From NCBI RefSeq assembly GCF_001375495.1, contig NZ_LN831058.1, forward strand, positions 640,768 through 704,767: a stretch of DNA of 64,000 nt, read 5' to 3'. The stretch comes from Flaviflexus massiliensis (lineage in GTDB: Bacteria > Actinomycetota > Actinomycetes > Actinomycetales > Actinomycetaceae). The notes beneath the pieces are model-generated. The model had not been told where the DNA came from and searched no databases. It saw nothing but the letters and a program-made list of their open reading frames with translations. This document shows, in pieces, positions 8,016-17,796 of this stretch (position 1 is its first letter; every line of letters starts with the position of its first letter). The translations under genes and the position numbers were made by a program.

Positions 8016-10076
8016 GTGGATGACGAACGCCTTTCGGAGGCAAATGCGCGACGCCCGGGAACGGTTGATGAAAGCCAGTCGTATGATGCGGCAAACATTA
8101 CTGTTCTCGAAGGACTTGAGGCGGTGCGGAAGCGCCCAGGCATGTATATCGGTTCCACCGGTGAACGAGGCCTCCACCACCTGGTTTACGAGGTCGTGGA
8201 TAACTCGGTCGATGAGGCACTCGCAGGATACTGTGATCACATCAAGGTGACCATCCTGGAAGATGGTGGCGTCCGCGTTGAAGACAACGGCCGCGGTATT
8301 CCGGTCGCCATGCACCCAACTGAAGGTAAGCCCGCCGTTGAGGTCGTCATGACGGTGTTGCACGCCGGCGGTAAGTTCGGCAATGGCGGGTATGCCGTGT
8401 CGGGCGGCCTGCACGGCGTTGGCGTTTCCGTTGTGAACGCCCTGTCGGTGCGGATGGAAACCGAGGTGAAGCGCGACGGCAAGCACTGGTCGATCTCCTA
8501 CAACCAGGGCATCACCGACCAGCCGCTAACCGAGGGTGAGGCAACCGACGAAACGGGAACAACCCAAACGTTCTGGCCCAATGGCGACATTTTTGAGACC
8601 CTCGAATTTGATTTTGAAACGCTGCGGCGTCGTTTCCACCAGATGGCGTTCCTCAACAAGGGTCTGCGCATCACCCTGACCGACCTGCGTCCCGAGGCTG
8701 TTGCCGAGGGCGATGAGGTGACGGGCGATGCCGAGGGGAGCGCGAACGATCCGGTTGCCGGGCACCGCGAGATCTCGTACCGGTACGAGGGTGGTTTGCT
8801 TGACTACGTCAAGTTCCTCAACCAGATGAAGAAGGTCGACCTCATTCACGAGGAACCGATCTACCTCGAGGCGGAGGACACCGAGAAGTCCATCTCGGTC
8901 GAGATCGCGATGCAGTGGACGAACGGGTACGCGGAAGCGATCCACACGTTCGCGAACACGATCAACACGACCGAGGGCGGTACCCACGAAGAGGGCTTCC
9001 GTTCGGCACTGACAACAATCATTAACAAGTACGCGCGGGAGAAGGGTCTTCTCAAGGAGAAGGATCCGAACCTGTCCGGTGAAGATGTTCGCGAGGGCCT
9101 GACCGCAGTCCTGTCCGTCAAACTTGGTGAACCCCAGTTCGAGGGGCAGACGAAGACGAAGCTGGGCAACACGGAGGCACGCACCTTTGTGCAGCAGCAG
9201 ACTTACCAGCATCTGTCGACCTGGTTCGATATGCACCCGAACGAGGCGCGGGACATTGTTCGCAAGGCAACCCAGGCCTACCAGGCACGCCTCGCGGCAC
9301 GAAAGGCTCGCGAAGCAACGCGGCGCAAGTCTGTTCTCGAATCGGCTTCCATGCCTGGCAAGCTCAAGGACTGCACCTCCCGGAATCCGGCCGATAGCGA
9401 GATTTTTATTGTTGAGGGTGACTCGGCCGGCGGTTCCGCCGTTAACGGCCGCGACCCGGGACATCAGGCAATCATGCCGATCCGCGGCAAGATCCTCAAC
9501 GTTGAGAAGGCCCGCCTGGACAGGGCTCTCTCATCGGACACGATCCAGTCCCTTATTACCGCGTTCGGTACGGGCATTGGTGACGAGTTCGATATTTCGA
9601 AGTTGCGCTATCACAAGATTATTTTCATGGCGGACGCTGACGTCGATGGTCAGCACATTGCGACCCTGCTCCTCACCCTCGTGTACCGCTACATGAGGCC
9701 CCTCATTGAGGAAGGGTACGTGTACCTCGCCATGCCACCCCTGTACCGGATCAAGTGGACGAACGCACCGCACGACTACGTGTTCTCGGATGCGGAACGC
9801 GACCGTGTTCTCGAAGAGGGTAAGGCTGCGGGTAAGAGGCTCCCGAAGGACAAGACCGTGGGCGCGATCCAGCGCTACAAGGGTCTGGGCGAGATGAACG
9901 ACATGGAGCTTTGGGATACGACCATGAACCCCGAGACTCGCACGCTCAAGCAGGTTGAGATCGGTGAGGCCGCAGCGACGGACGAAACCTTCTCGATCCT
10001 CATGGGTGAAGACGTCGAATCTCGTCGTAGCTTCATTCAGCGGAACGCACACGACGTACGATTCCTCGATATTTAA
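8016..10076 (+). CDS. gyrB: DNA gyrase subunit B
   Basis: A 686-residue ATPase subunit of gyrase, which introduces negative supercoils. The GTG start has AAGGAG at 8000-8005. The GHKL ATPase domain shows the [17 protein letters not shown] motif and [14 protein letters not shown]; the Toprim domain has EGDSAGGSA and [14 protein letters not shown]. The quinolone-region residues [13 protein letters not shown] look wild type. The C terminus ends in the family motif [17 protein letters not shown]. It lies 14 bases before gyrA, so the pair forms one operon. Confidence 0.97.
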   Translation: MDDERLSEANARRPGTVDESQSYDAANITVLEGLEAVRKRPGMYIGSTGERGLHHLVYEVVDNSVDEALAGYCDHIKVTILEDGGVRVEDNGRGIPVAMHPTEGKPAVEVVMTVLHAGGKFGNGGYAVSGGLHGVGVSVVNALSVRMETEVKRDGKHWSISYNQGITDQPLTEGEATDETGTTQTFWPNGDIFETLEFDFETLRRRFHQMAFLNKGLRITLTDLRPEAVAEGDEVTGDAEGSANDPVAGHREISYRYEGGLLDYVKFLNQMKKVDLIHEEPIYLEAEDTEKSISVEIAMQWTNGYAEAIHTFANTINTTEGGTHEEGFRSALTTIINKYAREKGLLKEKDPNLSGEDVREGLTAVLSVKLGEPQFEGQTKTKLGNTEARTFVQQQTYQHLSTWFDMHPNEARDIVRKATQAYQARLAARKAREATRRKSVLESASMPGKLKDCTSRNPADSEIFIVEGDSAGGSAVNGRDPGHQAIMPIRGKILNVEKARLDRALSSDTIQSLITAFGTGIGDEFDISKLRYHKIIFMADADVDGQHIATLLLTLVYRYMRPLIEEGYVYLAMPPLYRIKWTNAPHDYVFSDAERDRVLEEGKAAGKRLPKDKTVGAIQRYKGLGEMNDMELWDTTMNPETRTLKQVEIGEAAATDETFSILMGEDVESRRSFIQRNAHDVRFLDI

Positions 10077-10090
10077 GCTAAAGGGTAGAT

Positions 10091-12703
10091 GTGAGCGAAG
10101 AAGAAACTGGAACGTACAACCACGGCGAGGTCATCGAAGTTGACCTCCAGCGGGAGATGGAAAAGTCATACCTCGACTACTCCATGTCCGTCATCGTGGG
10201 CCGAGCACTGCCCGACGTCCGTGACGGGATGAAGCCCGTTCACCGCCGCGTCGTGTATGCGATGTGGGACGGCGGATACCGCCCCACGAGCGCCTTCTCG
10301 AAGTCGGCGAAGATCGTTGGCGACGTCATGGGCCACTACCACCCCCACGGTGATTCAGCCATCTACGACACCATGGTGCGTCTCGTCCAGCCGTGGACAA
10401 TGCGCTACCCGCTCGTGTCGGGCCAGGGTAACTTTGGTACCGCCGGCGACCTCGGTGCGGCAGCACCCAGGTACACGGAGGCCCGCATGGCGCCCCTCGC
10501 CGTTGAAATGGTGCGCGACATTGACCAGAACACGGTCGATTTTGAGCCGAACTATGACGGTTCGCTACAAGAACCGATGGTTCTGACCGCCCGGTTCCCG
10601 AACCTCCTCGTCAACGGTTCCGAAGGCATCGCGGTTGGTATGGCGACCCGGATCCCGCCCCACAACCTCCGTGAGGTTGCGAGCGGCGCCCAGTGGTACC
10701 TGAAGAACCCCGATGTCACGAAGGAAGAGCTTCTCGAGGAGCTGCTCAAGCACATCACGGGACCCGACTTCCCGACCGGCGCCACCATTCTCGGTAAGAA
10801 GGGAATTGAGGAGGCGTACCGGACCGGTCGCGGCTCCATCACCCAGCGTGCCGTTGTCGAAGTCGACGAGATTCACGGCCGCCAGTGCCTCGTCGTCACG
10901 GACCTGCCCTACCAAGTGAACCCGGACCGGTTGCTGGAAAAAATGGTCGAGGGAATCAAAGAGGGCCGCCTCCCCGGCATTGCCGATATTCGCGATGAAA
11001 CGTCGGGCCGTGCAGGTCAGCGCATCGTCATCGTCCTCAAGCGTGACGCGGTTGCCAAGGTTGTTCTCAACAACCTGTACAAGCACACGCAGCTGCAAAA
11101 CAACTTCCCGGCCAACATGCTCGCCCTCGTCGACGGGGTGCCCCGCACCCTGTCCCTCGACGGCTTTATTCGCCACTGGGTGCACCACCAGATCACGGTT
11201 ATTCAGCGCCGCACCCAGTTCCGCCTCGACAAGGCACGCGAACTTCTCCACATCCTGACCGGCTACCTCAAGGCACTCGACAACCTTGACGAGGTCATCG
11301 CCCTCATCAGGCGCTCCCCAACCGCCGATCAGGCGCGCGAGGGACTCATGGAGTTGCTCGATATCGATGCCGAGCAGGCCAACGCAATTCTCTCCCTCCA
11401 GCTCCGCCGCCTCGCGGCTCTCGAGCGGCAGAAGATTCTCGACGACTACGCGAAGGCAGAGGCCGAAGTTCTCGACTACGAGGACATTCTTGCCAAACCG
11501 GAACGGCAGCGTTCGATCGTGTCGGATGAACTGCAGGACATTGTTGATCGGTACGGTGATGATCGCCGCACGAAGATCCTGCCCTTCGATGGTGAGATGT
11601 CGGTTGAGGACCTCATTCCCGAAGAGGACGTGGTCGTCACGATTACCCGTGGCGGATTCGCTAAGCGCACGAAGGTTTCGGAATACCGGGCGCAGCATCG
11701 CGGCGGCAAGGGCATCCGCGGTGCCTCCCTCCGGGGAGATGACGTGGTTGATCGCTTCGCGGTTGCCTCCACCCACGACTGGCACCTGTTCTTCACGAAC
11801 CTAGGCCGCGTCTATCGAATCAAGGGTTACGAACTACCCGAGGGCAGCCGGGATGCGAAGGGACAGCACGTTGCGAACCTGCTGGCCTTCCAACCGGGCG
11901 AACACATCGTCAGTGCCCTGAACTTCTCCTCGTACGATGATGCCCAGTACCTGGTGCTGGCAACCAAGTCGGGGCTCATCAAGAAGACGAAGCTCGCGGA
12001 CTACGATTCGCCACGCACGGGCGGCCTTATCGCCATCCGGCTCCGTGAACACGTTGACGGTTCGACGGACCAGGTTGTGGCGGCCCGTCTCGTCAACGAA
12101 GGCGACGACATTCTGCTCGTTTCCCGCAAGGGCCAGTCGCTCCGCTTCACCGCAACCGATGAGGCGCTCCGCCCCATGGGGAGGGCCACATCCGGTGTCA
12201 CGGGCATGAAGTTCCGTGAAGATGATTCGCTGCTCTCCATGGACATCGTCCGTGACGACTCCGAAGTGTTCGTCGTGACCGAGGGTGGCTTCGCCAAGCG
12301 GACGAGCGTCTCGCAATACAGGACGCAGGGACGCGGCGGTCTCGGAATCAAGGTTGCCAACCTCGTGGAGGAACGTGGGGATCTCGTTGGTGCCCTCATC
12401 ACCGAGACCACCGACGAGGTTCTTGTCATCATGAACTCCGGCAAGATCGTTCGCTCGGCGGTCTCCGAAGTGTCCCTGACCGGCAGGAATACTCAGGGTG
12501 TCATGTTTGCTCGCCCGGACAGCAGCGACCGCGTTGCTGCTATCGCCCGCAACGTCGAAGCTGCCGAGGAGGAGCTTCCTGAGGACGGTGAGGGCGAGAA
12601 CGTGGCGGAAGAATCGGTCGACACCGTGGAAGCAGGGGACTCCGCTCCCGCGGGTGAGGTAGCCTCTACCGTAGAAAATACGACCGATGAGGATGAGTCA
12701 TGA
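10091..12703 (+). CDS. gyrA: DNA gyrase subunit A
   Basis: An 870-residue cleavage-religation subunit of gyrase starting with GTG ([12 protein letters not shown]). The catalytic tyrosine is Y128 in APRYTE; the quinolone-resistance region [10 protein letters not shown] (84-93) has Ser89 and Asp93, the susceptible-type residues. The C-terminal beta-pinwheel has the GyrA box QHRGGKG and its later degenerate repeats ([11 protein letters not shown]). The last 45 residues are very acidic ([12 protein letters not shown]), a common extension. The stop overlaps the next ATG by 4 bases. Confidence 0.97.
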   Translation: MSEEETGTYNHGEVIEVDLQREMEKSYLDYSMSVIVGRALPDVRDGMKPVHRRVVYAMWDGGYRPTSAFSKSAKIVGDVMGHYHPHGDSAIYDTMVRLVQPWTMRYPLVSGQGNFGTAGDLGAAAPRYTEARMAPLAVEMVRDIDQNTVDFEPNYDGSLQEPMVLTARFPNLLVNGSEGIAVGMATRIPPHNLREVASGAQWYLKNPDVTKEELLEELLKHITGPDFPTGATILGKKGIEEAYRTGRGSITQRAVVEVDEIHGRQCLVVTDLPYQVNPDRLLEKMVEGIKEGRLPGIADIRDETSGRAGQRIVIVLKRDAVAKVVLNNLYKHTQLQNNFPANMLALVDGVPRTLSLDGFIRHWVHHQITVIQRRTQFRLDKARELLHILTGYLKALDNLDEVIALIRRSPTADQAREGLMELLDIDAEQANAILSLQLRRLAALERQKILDDYAKAEAEVLDYEDILAKPERQRSIVSDELQDIVDRYGDDRRTKILPFDGEMSVEDLIPEEDVVVTITRGGFAKRTKVSEYRAQHRGGKGIRGASLRGDDVVDRFAVASTHDWHLFFTNLGRVYRIKGYELPEGSRDAKGQHVANLLAFQPGEHIVSALNFSSYDDAQYLVLATKSGLIKKTKLADYDSPRTGGLIAIRLREHVDGSTDQVVAARLVNEGDDILLVSRKGQSLRFTATDEALRPMGRATSGVTGMKFREDDSLLSMDIVRDDSEVFVVTEGGFAKRTSVSQYRTQGRGGLGIKVANLVEERGDLVGALITETTDEVLVIMNSGKIVRSAVSEVSLTGRNTQGVMFARPDSSDRVAAIARNVEAAEEELPEDGEGENVAEESVDTVEAGDSAPAGEVASTVENTTDEDES

Positions 12704-13101
12704 GTCAAGTAACCGACAGGCCCGAGCCGGCACAGCGTGGCGGGGTGCGCCGCGCGCACATGACAATTTCCCGTATTGACCCGTGGTCCGCGCTCAAGGT
12801 GTCGTTCCTCCTGTCGGTCGGTGTGGGGTTCATGATCGTGATTTCCGCGATCATCGTGTGGAACGTGTTCGACACCATGAACGTGTTCGCCTCGATCCGT
12901 GACCTGCTTGAAACCCTCGGTTCAGAACCGCTTCTTGAACTCATGCAGTACCTCGAGTTCGGGAGGGTTGTCTCGTTCTCGATCATCATCGCGATCATCG
13001 ATATCGTGTTGTTGACAATCCTGGGCGGGATCTTCGCTCTTCTCTACAACCTCATCGCCATGATGGTTGGTGGCGTTCACATCACCATCACTGACGAGTG
13101 A
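12700..13101 (+). CDS. DUF3566 domain membrane protein
   Basis: A 133-residue protein of the DUF3566 family, which in actinobacteria almost always follows gyrA. The basic N-terminal region (about 1-28) is followed by two strong hydrophobic segments (about 32-55 and 88-118) around a short loop, so it is a two-pass membrane protein. It ends with [12 protein letters not shown]. Its function is unknown. It overlaps gyrA by 4 bases (ATGA), which suggests co-translation with gyrase and a membrane role close to the origin, but this is inference. Confidence 0.85.
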   Translation: MSQVTDRPEPAQRGGVRRAHMTISRIDPWSALKVSFLLSVGVGFMIVISAIIVWNVFDTMNVFASIRDLLETLGSEPLLELMQYLEFGRVVSFSIIIAIIDIVLLTILGGIFALLYNLIAMMVGGVHITITDE

Positions 13102-13154
13102 GAAGACGGAAATTTCGCATAGGCGAAACGTTACGTTAAGATAACGTTAGTGCC

Positions 13155-13188
13155 GTGGCCACCAGTTGACTTGTTTCCTGGTGGCCAC
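13155..13188 (+). terminator. Hairpin after gyrA-DUF3566
   Basis: Arms GTGGCCACCAG (13155-13165) and CTGGTGGCCAC (13178-13188) pair perfectly over 11 bp around a 12-base loop. No T-run follows, so termination efficiency is uncertain. Confidence 0.5.
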
Positions 13189-13286
13189 GAGACGTTTCCG
13201 GATGTAGGCAGGTTCACTAATCCTGAGTTTTGTTTCAAGCCTGCCCTTGAGTTAACCTTGTTTGGCACGTTACCGCCAGGTAACAC

Positions 13287-13360
13287 GGGCCTATAGCTCA
13301 GTCGGTTAGAGCGCTTCCCTGATAAGGAAGAGGTCGCTGGTTCGAGTCCAGCTAGGCCCA
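13287..13360 (+). tRNA. tRNA-Ile (GAU)
   Basis: A 74-base cloverleaf with acceptor arms GGGCCTA and TAGGCCC, D-arm containing AGCTCAGTCGGTTAGAG, anticodon stem CTTCC/GGAAG around loop CTGATAA (anticodon GAT), and T-loop TTCGAGT. No CCA is encoded. This tRNA-Ile followed by tRNA-Ala pair is the usual tRNA pair downstream of gyrA in actinobacteria. Confidence 0.97.
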
Positions 13361-13380
13361 CACCCAACTGATTGGTTATC

Positions 13381-13506
13381 ATGAAGAAGTTCGCAGCAGT
13401 TCTCCTCGCAAGTGGCATTGGTTACCTTGCATGGATTAAGATTGCAACTGACCGTGCTAATCAGGCAGTATGGGAAGAGGTTGCGGATCCCACTCCGTCA
13501 ATCTGA
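13381..13506 (+). CDS. DLW-39 family micro-protein
   Basis: A 41-residue protein, MKKFAAVLLASGIGYLAWIK and onward, ending with WEEVADPTPSI. The hydrophobic N-terminal helix (4-18) followed by a short charged tail with D-x6-W matches the DLW-39 family of tiny actinobacterial proteins, which sits between the gyrA-proximal tRNAs. It is probably a small membrane-anchored protein of unknown role. It lies 20 bases after tRNA-Ile, and its TGA stop at 13504-13506 directly abuts the first base of tRNA-Ala. No strong ribosome site is obvious. Confidence 0.75.
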   Translation: MKKFAAVLLASGIGYLAWIKIATDRANQAVWEEVADPTPSI

Positions 13507-13579
13507 GGGGCTATGGCGCAATTGGTAGCGCATCTGCTTTGCAAGCAGAGGGTTCGGGGTTCGAGTCCCCGTGGCTCCA
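13507..13579 (+). tRNA. tRNA-Ala (UGC)
   Basis: A 73-base cloverleaf with acceptor arms GGGGCTA and TGGCTCC. The third acceptor pair is G-U, the alanine identity element. The anticodon stem TCTGC/GCAGA surrounds loop TTTGCAA (anticodon TGC), and the T-loop is TTCGAGT. No CCA is encoded. It begins immediately after the stop codon of the 41-residue gene. Confidence 0.97.
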
Positions 13580-13585
13580 CAAAAT

Positions 13586-13611
13586 GAGCGCGGCACTTGG
13601 GTGCCGCGCTC
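13586..13611 (+). terminator. Terminator after tRNA-Ala
   Basis: Arms GAGCGCGGCAC (13586-13596) and GTGCCGCGCTC (13601-13611) form an 11-bp perfect stem with loop TTGG, followed by TTCGTTT. This is a standard intrinsic terminator for the tRNA unit. Confidence 0.85.
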
Positions 13612-14059
13612 TTCGTTTACCCAGGCGAGTTTGGCTTCCTGACAGTATTAGCCAGAATGTATTGATACAAGGGTCGTTTTTGGTTGTGAAGCCTGAGAAT
13701 CGGAGTCGAACTCGGTTCGAACCGAGTTCGACCATATCATGCTGTTTTATCTCGGTCTATGATTGTGTGTCGCAGGAGAACTGGTGTTGAATCGGCTTCT
13801 GTTGTGGATCGGAAATTTTCGAAACAAGTTCTGTGACGACCCGACTCAACAATGGGGATCAAAGCTGGTAGCCCACGATCTTGATGTCCGACGTGTGGGG
13901 CAAGGCGATCGCGCGTGACTACTTCGGCGTCCCTGATTTCAATGCTCTTTAGGCTTCGCGTCCCGTGAATCCTCTCTGACTGAACAAAGGTCGCCCACGT
14001 GACGACGACGTGGTGAACTGTTCTGGTTTTGTGGCCAGAACCCACCAGCCCTTGAAGCG
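13612..14059. other. 448-base gap without a recognised gene
   Basis: The stretch between the tRNA terminator and the GltS-like gene holds a perfect 28-bp palindrome (13705-13732) but no convincing gene. A short reading frame at about 13886-13954 (MSDVWGKAIARDYFGVPDF) has protein-like codons, and may be a remnant of a lost gene, but I cannot identify it. Confidence 0.4.
13705..13732. repeat. Perfect 28-bp palindrome
   Basis: The half-site GTCGAACTCGGTTC is followed immediately by its exact reverse complement GAACCGAGTTCGAC, with no spacer. The perfect symmetry with zero loop makes it more like a protein-binding site than an RNA terminator. It stands alone in a gap with no recognised gene. Confidence 0.75.
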
Positions 14060-15394
14060 TTACGCGGCCCCCGGCTTTTGAGCGCTCACCATGAGCCACA
14101 CACCCACAAAGGCCAGGAGACCCCAGATGATAGCAACGAGCCATGGCAAGCCAGCGAGGATGATCAGGGGTGCCACTGCGACGGCTGCACCTTCAATGGG
14201 GATGAGGGGGATATAGGCGTAGCCGAATTCGTCCACGGTCCCCGACTCGAGATCTGGGTCAACGATGCGCAGCAACGCGATGCCCGTGGCCACTGATCCC
14301 GTGGCCCAGCCCCAGGTGAAAATCTGCTTTTCAAACCAGGTCTCGCCAAGGTACCTGGGCGCTACGAAGACGCCGAGGGCAAGGCAGAACACGATGCCCA
14401 GAACAAAAATCGCGATGAGGGCGGGCAGGTGGGCTGAAACAAAACGGGGTTCGATGGAGGCGATACCGCAGACAATGAGGATGTCGGAGGCTGTGCCGGA
14501 AATTGCTTTAGTAGTTCCCTTATCCACCACGGTCATGGCGTTCGTGCGCCGCAGGATGAAACGCGCGATCAGACCCACCAAGAATGCTGTGGCGAACAGC
14601 GGCAGAGCGAAATTATTGAGCCGTTCGGCGGAGAGGCTTTGCACGACTCCACCCACGCCCACGATTGCCCCGATCAAGGCGAGATGAAGGCCCAGTGTCT
14701 CCATCGACGATCCCGACATCGTGTGCGTGGCATATGCCGAGCGTTCGTCACGCTCAAGGATCCCTCGCCTCATGGAGCGCGGGAGCGCAGTCGTGGAGGA
14801 TTTGAGGGCCCTAGCGTAGCCGCGGCTGTGGCCGAAGCGCGACAGGATGACGCCACCTATGATGCCGGAGAGCATGCCCACCGTGGCCGCGGAGAAGGCA
14901 ACAGAAGTGACTTCGGCCTGGCCCTGACTCGCGAACACATCACCCATAGCGGCGGACGTCCCAAAACCTCCGGACCATGCGGCGAATAGGATCAAGCCCA
15001 TGAAGTTAGGTGCATCGAAGAGTGGGTCGAGTATGAGGAGAGCGAGTAGCATCCCGACGAGCACTTGCCCGGCTGACATCGCGATGCCATAACCCGTGAA
15101 TGCACGCACCTCTGAAGAAATCTTGGAGAAAGTGAAATCTTGGGCGATCGCCATCGATGCGAAGACAGCGGCGATAAGTATAGTCGTGTATGACCCGATC
15201 ATGGGCGAGAGCGGGAGAATTCCGGCCACATTGGGGCCCAGCAGGAATCCCAGCATGCCCGCGATGACCGGTGCAGGAAGAAGGAGCCACTGCAGTGGCC
15301 GAAGATACGCCCTCAAGACGACGCCCACGAGGAGCAGGGTGCCGATGATACCGATGTCGATAATGAGTGTGTTGAGGATCTGCGAGGCGTCCAT
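14060..15394 (-). CDS. Sodium/glutamate symporter family protein (GltS-like)
   Basis: A 444-residue integral membrane protein with about 10-12 hydrophobic segments and two similar halves. The first half begins IIDIGIIGTLLLVGVVLRAY and PAPVIAGMLGFLLGPN, and the second has FALPLFATAFLVGLIARFIL, typical of the ESS (GltS) family that imports glutamate with sodium. A hydrophilic loop (about 187-225) separates the halves. It is transcribed away from the osmolyte ABC operon across a 258-base gap. The exact substrate is not visible; other related anion transporters are possible. Confidence 0.7.
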   Translation of the reverse strand: MDASQILNTLIIDIGIIGTLLLVGVVLRAYLRPLQWLLLPAPVIAGMLGFLLGPNVAGILPLSPMIGSYTTILIAAVFASMAIAQDFTFSKISSEVRAFTGYGIAMSAGQVLVGMLLALLILDPLFDAPNFMGLILFAAWSGGFGTSAAMGDVFASQGQAEVTSVAFSAATVGMLSGIIGGVILSRFGHSRGYARALKSSTTALPRSMRRGILERDERSAYATHTMSGSSMETLGLHLALIGAIVGVGGVVQSLSAERLNNFALPLFATAFLVGLIARFILRRTNAMTVVDKGTTKAISGTASDILIVCGIASIEPRFVSAHLPALIAIFVLGIVFCLALGVFVAPRYLGETWFEKQIFTWGWATGSVATGIALLRIVDPDLESGTVDEFGYAYIPLIPIEGAAVAVAPLIILAGLPWLVAIIWGLLAFVGVWLMVSAQKPGAA

Positions 15395-15652
15395 AAACTC
15401 TCCTGCTCAAAGAATTACCAGCGTTTCTACTGGTGTGGGGCAAGTTGAGTTTATACGCCTTTTGCCGAGAATTTATGAAAATAATTCGACCCGCCAGGCT
15501 AAGTGCGCAAGCGCGTCAGCATGACAGGACGTCTCGAGGCTCAAGGGTAAAGGAAATGTAACAATCCTGGCGATTCCGTTTCTGACCCCCTCTTTCATGG
15601 CGGGGGAGACTAGGATTACTGGCACTGGCGCAGATAAAGCGAAGGAAACCCT

Positions 15653-16465
15653 ATGATCCAGTTCCGCAATGTCGGAAAAACCTACCCGGATGGTACGACG
15701 GCAGTCAAGGACTTCAGTTACTCGGTGGATCAAGGGCGTATTGTTGCCCTCGTTGGAGCCTCCGGTTCCGGCAAGACCACCCTGTTACGGATGGTCAATC
15801 GCATGGTCGAACCCACGACAGGCTCGATCTGGGTTGACAACAAAGATGTGTCGACTGTGGACCGCGTTCAACTCCGCAGATCGATCGGGTACGTACTCCA
15901 GGCGGGAGGTCTCCTCCCGCACAGGACCATTATCGACAATGTCGCAACCGTCCCGATGCTCAACGGTGTGAACCGGAAGAAAGCACGGAAGGACGCGGAA
16001 GAACTCCTGGAACGTGTCGGCCTCGAAGTGGGCCAGGGAAAGAGGTACCCAAGCCAGCTGTCGGGTGGCCAGCAGCAGCGCGTTGGTGTGGCCAGGGCCC
16101 TGGCTGCCGACCCGAAGGTCATGCTCATGGATGAGCCCTTCGGCGCCGTGGATCCCATCGTCCGCAAAGAACTTCAGGAAGAGCTCCGCCGCCTCCAAGA
16201 AGAACTTGGCAAGACCATTATTCTCGTCACCCACGACATCGAGGAAGCGTTCAACGTTGGTCATGACGTTGTGCTCCTGCGCAAGGGTGGCGAGATCCTC
16301 CAGTCGGGAACTCCGCAAGAAATCCTGTCCAACCCCCGTAATGACTACGTTCGCCAGTTCATTGGCGCGGACCGAGCAGACCGGAACTTCACCATTAAGG
16401 AAGTGAACGGCACGAAACTGATTGTCGATGCCGCGGGTCACCCGGCAGGAGTTCTCCAGCAGTGA
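15653..16465 (+). CDS. Glycine betaine/choline-type ABC transporter ATPase (OpuCA-like)
   Basis: A 270-residue ABC ATPase with Walker A GASGSGKT (35-42), signature LSGGQQQ (136-142), Walker B VMLMDE (156-161) and switch histidine in LVTHDIEEAF. The close sequence style (RMVNRMVEPTTGSIW, GLLPHRTIIDNVATVP) is that of quaternary-amine uptake ATPases. The CBS domains of classical OpuCA are absent; only about 35 residues follow the ATPase core. It heads a four-gene operon with two permeases and a binding protein, all overlapping or nearly so, which would import compatible solutes under osmotic stress. Confidence 0.88.
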   Translation: MIQFRNVGKTYPDGTTAVKDFSYSVDQGRIVALVGASGSGKTTLLRMVNRMVEPTTGSIWVDNKDVSTVDRVQLRRSIGYVLQAGGLLPHRTIIDNVATVPMLNGVNRKKARKDAEELLERVGLEVGQGKRYPSQLSGGQQQRVGVARALAADPKVMLMDEPFGAVDPIVRKELQEELRRLQEELGKTIILVTHDIEEAFNVGHDVVLLRKGGEILQSGTPQEILSNPRNDYVRQFIGADRADRNFTIKEVNGTKLIVDAAGHPAGVLQQ

Positions 16466-17118
16466 CCTGGCTATCCTATTCCTGGGAGCATATTCGCGAT
16501 CTCCTCCTCATCCACCTATCGATTGCGATCCCCGCAATCCTGCTCGCCACCCTCATCGCCGTCCCCATCGGCCGCTTCGCCTACCGCTTTCCAAGGCTTG
16601 GCGGGCCACTCCTTTCGGCATCGACACTGCTGTATGCGATACCCGCTCTACCGATGCTCATTGTCATACCGGCGCTCTTTGGGACGAGCCTGCGCTCTGC
16701 CACAACAATCATCATTGCGCTCACGCTCTACGGGATTGCCCTGCTCGTTCGCAGTGCCTCGGATGGTTTTCACGCCGTCAATCCCCAGGTTCGTGAAGCC
16801 GCGATGGCGATCGGATACTCGAAACGGCAGATGCTGTGGAAGGTGGACCTACCGCTGGCAATGCCGGTCATTATTTCCGGTGTCCGTGTCGTCACGGTCA
16901 GCACCGTCGGATTAACAACGATCGGTGCCCTCGTCGGTATACAGAACCTCGGAAGTCTCTTCACCGATGGCTTCCAGCGCTCGATTATCGCCTCTGTCAT
17001 CACCGGCATTGTCCTCACGGTCGCGGTCGCCCTTATTCTTGACGCCATCGTCCAACTGATCGGCCGCTTCCTGTCCCCCTGGGAGCGTGCCACCGTGCCG
17101 CAGGAGGTGGGATCGTGA
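16462..17118 (+). CDS. OpuC-type ABC transporter permease 1
   Basis: A 218-residue permease with five or six hydrophobic segments and the EAA-type loop VREAAMAIGYSKRQMLWKVDLPLA (given in part: REAAMAIGYSKRQ, residues about 112-124) that contacts the ATPase. The segment TVGLTTIGALVGIQNLGSLF is typical of betaine/choline permeases. GTG start overlaps the ATPase stop by 4 bases; its own stop overlaps the next permease by 4. Confidence 0.88.
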   Translation: MTWLSYSWEHIRDLLLIHLSIAIPAILLATLIAVPIGRFAYRFPRLGGPLLSASTLLYAIPALPMLIVIPALFGTSLRSATTIIIALTLYGIALLVRSASDGFHAVNPQVREAAMAIGYSKRQMLWKVDLPLAMPVIISGVRVVTVSTVGLTTIGALVGIQNLGSLFTDGFQRSIIASVITGIVLTVAVALILDAIVQLIGRFLSPWERATVPQEVGS

Positions 17119-17786
17119 ACGTCATGGCTGAAGCCTTCGAATGGCTCTCCGATTCGGCCCGCTGGTCGGGTGCTGGTAGCATTCCGCAGCGCCTGCTCGA
17201 ACACGTGGCAATCACAGGGCTCGTTGTTCTCCTCGCCAGCATCATCGCCATCCCCCTTGGCGTTCTCATTGGACATACGAGGAATGGCAAGGCGGCTGTC
17301 GTGGGCACGGCGGGTGCCCTGCGAGCCATTCCTTCCCTCGGTCTCCTCACCCTCGTCGGCCTCTACTCGGGTATTGGTCTCACCGCCCCCGTTGTTGCCC
17401 TCATTGTCCTCGCGATCCCGTCGTTACTTGCCGGTGCGTATTCGGGCGTCGAGTCTGTCGATAACCAGACAGTGGGCGCGGCGCGGGCGATTGGCATGAG
17501 TGAACGGCAGATCGTGTGGAAGGTGGAGCTCCCGATCGCGGCCCCCGTGATCGTTGGTGGTATCCGTGCCGCAACGCTCCAGGTCGTTGCCACCGCTACC
17601 CTCGCAGCCTACGTCGCTGACTTCGGGGTGGGACGATTCGTGTTCTCCGGGCTCAAATCCGGCAACTATGCGCCCATGCTCGGCGGGGCGATCCTTGTCA
17701 TCGCCCTTGCTATCATCTTAGAAATTCTTCTCGCGTCCGCACACCGGGCGTCCCGTAAAATATCAAATCCGGCGTTGCAGCCGTGA
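17115..17786 (+). CDS. OpuC-type ABC transporter permease 2
   Basis: A 223-residue paralogue of the preceding permease, with GTG start. The EAA-type loop is VGAARAIGMSERQIVWKVELP (central part ARAIGMSERQIVWK, residues about 119-132), and LAAYVADFGVGRFVFSGL near residue 165 corresponds to the substrate-pathway segment of this subfamily. Two different permeases plus a lipoprotein receptor define the OpuC/OpuB arrangement rather than the fused OpuA type. Confidence 0.88.
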   Translation: MNVMAEAFEWLSDSARWSGAGSIPQRLLEHVAITGLVVLLASIIAIPLGVLIGHTRNGKAAVVGTAGALRAIPSLGLLTLVGLYSGIGLTAPVVALIVLAIPSLLAGAYSGVESVDNQTVGAARAIGMSERQIVWKVELPIAAPVIVGGIRAATLQVVATATLAAYVADFGVGRFVFSGLKSGNYAPMLGGAILVIALAIILEILLASAHRASRKISNPALQP

Positions 17787-17796
17787 AGGGAACATC

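Noticed and set aside
13737-14144. A 135-residue leftward reading frame downstream of the tRNA unit
   Set aside because: It overlaps the GltS-like gene in another frame, has no recognisable motif and looks like a chance frame in a GC-rich sequence.
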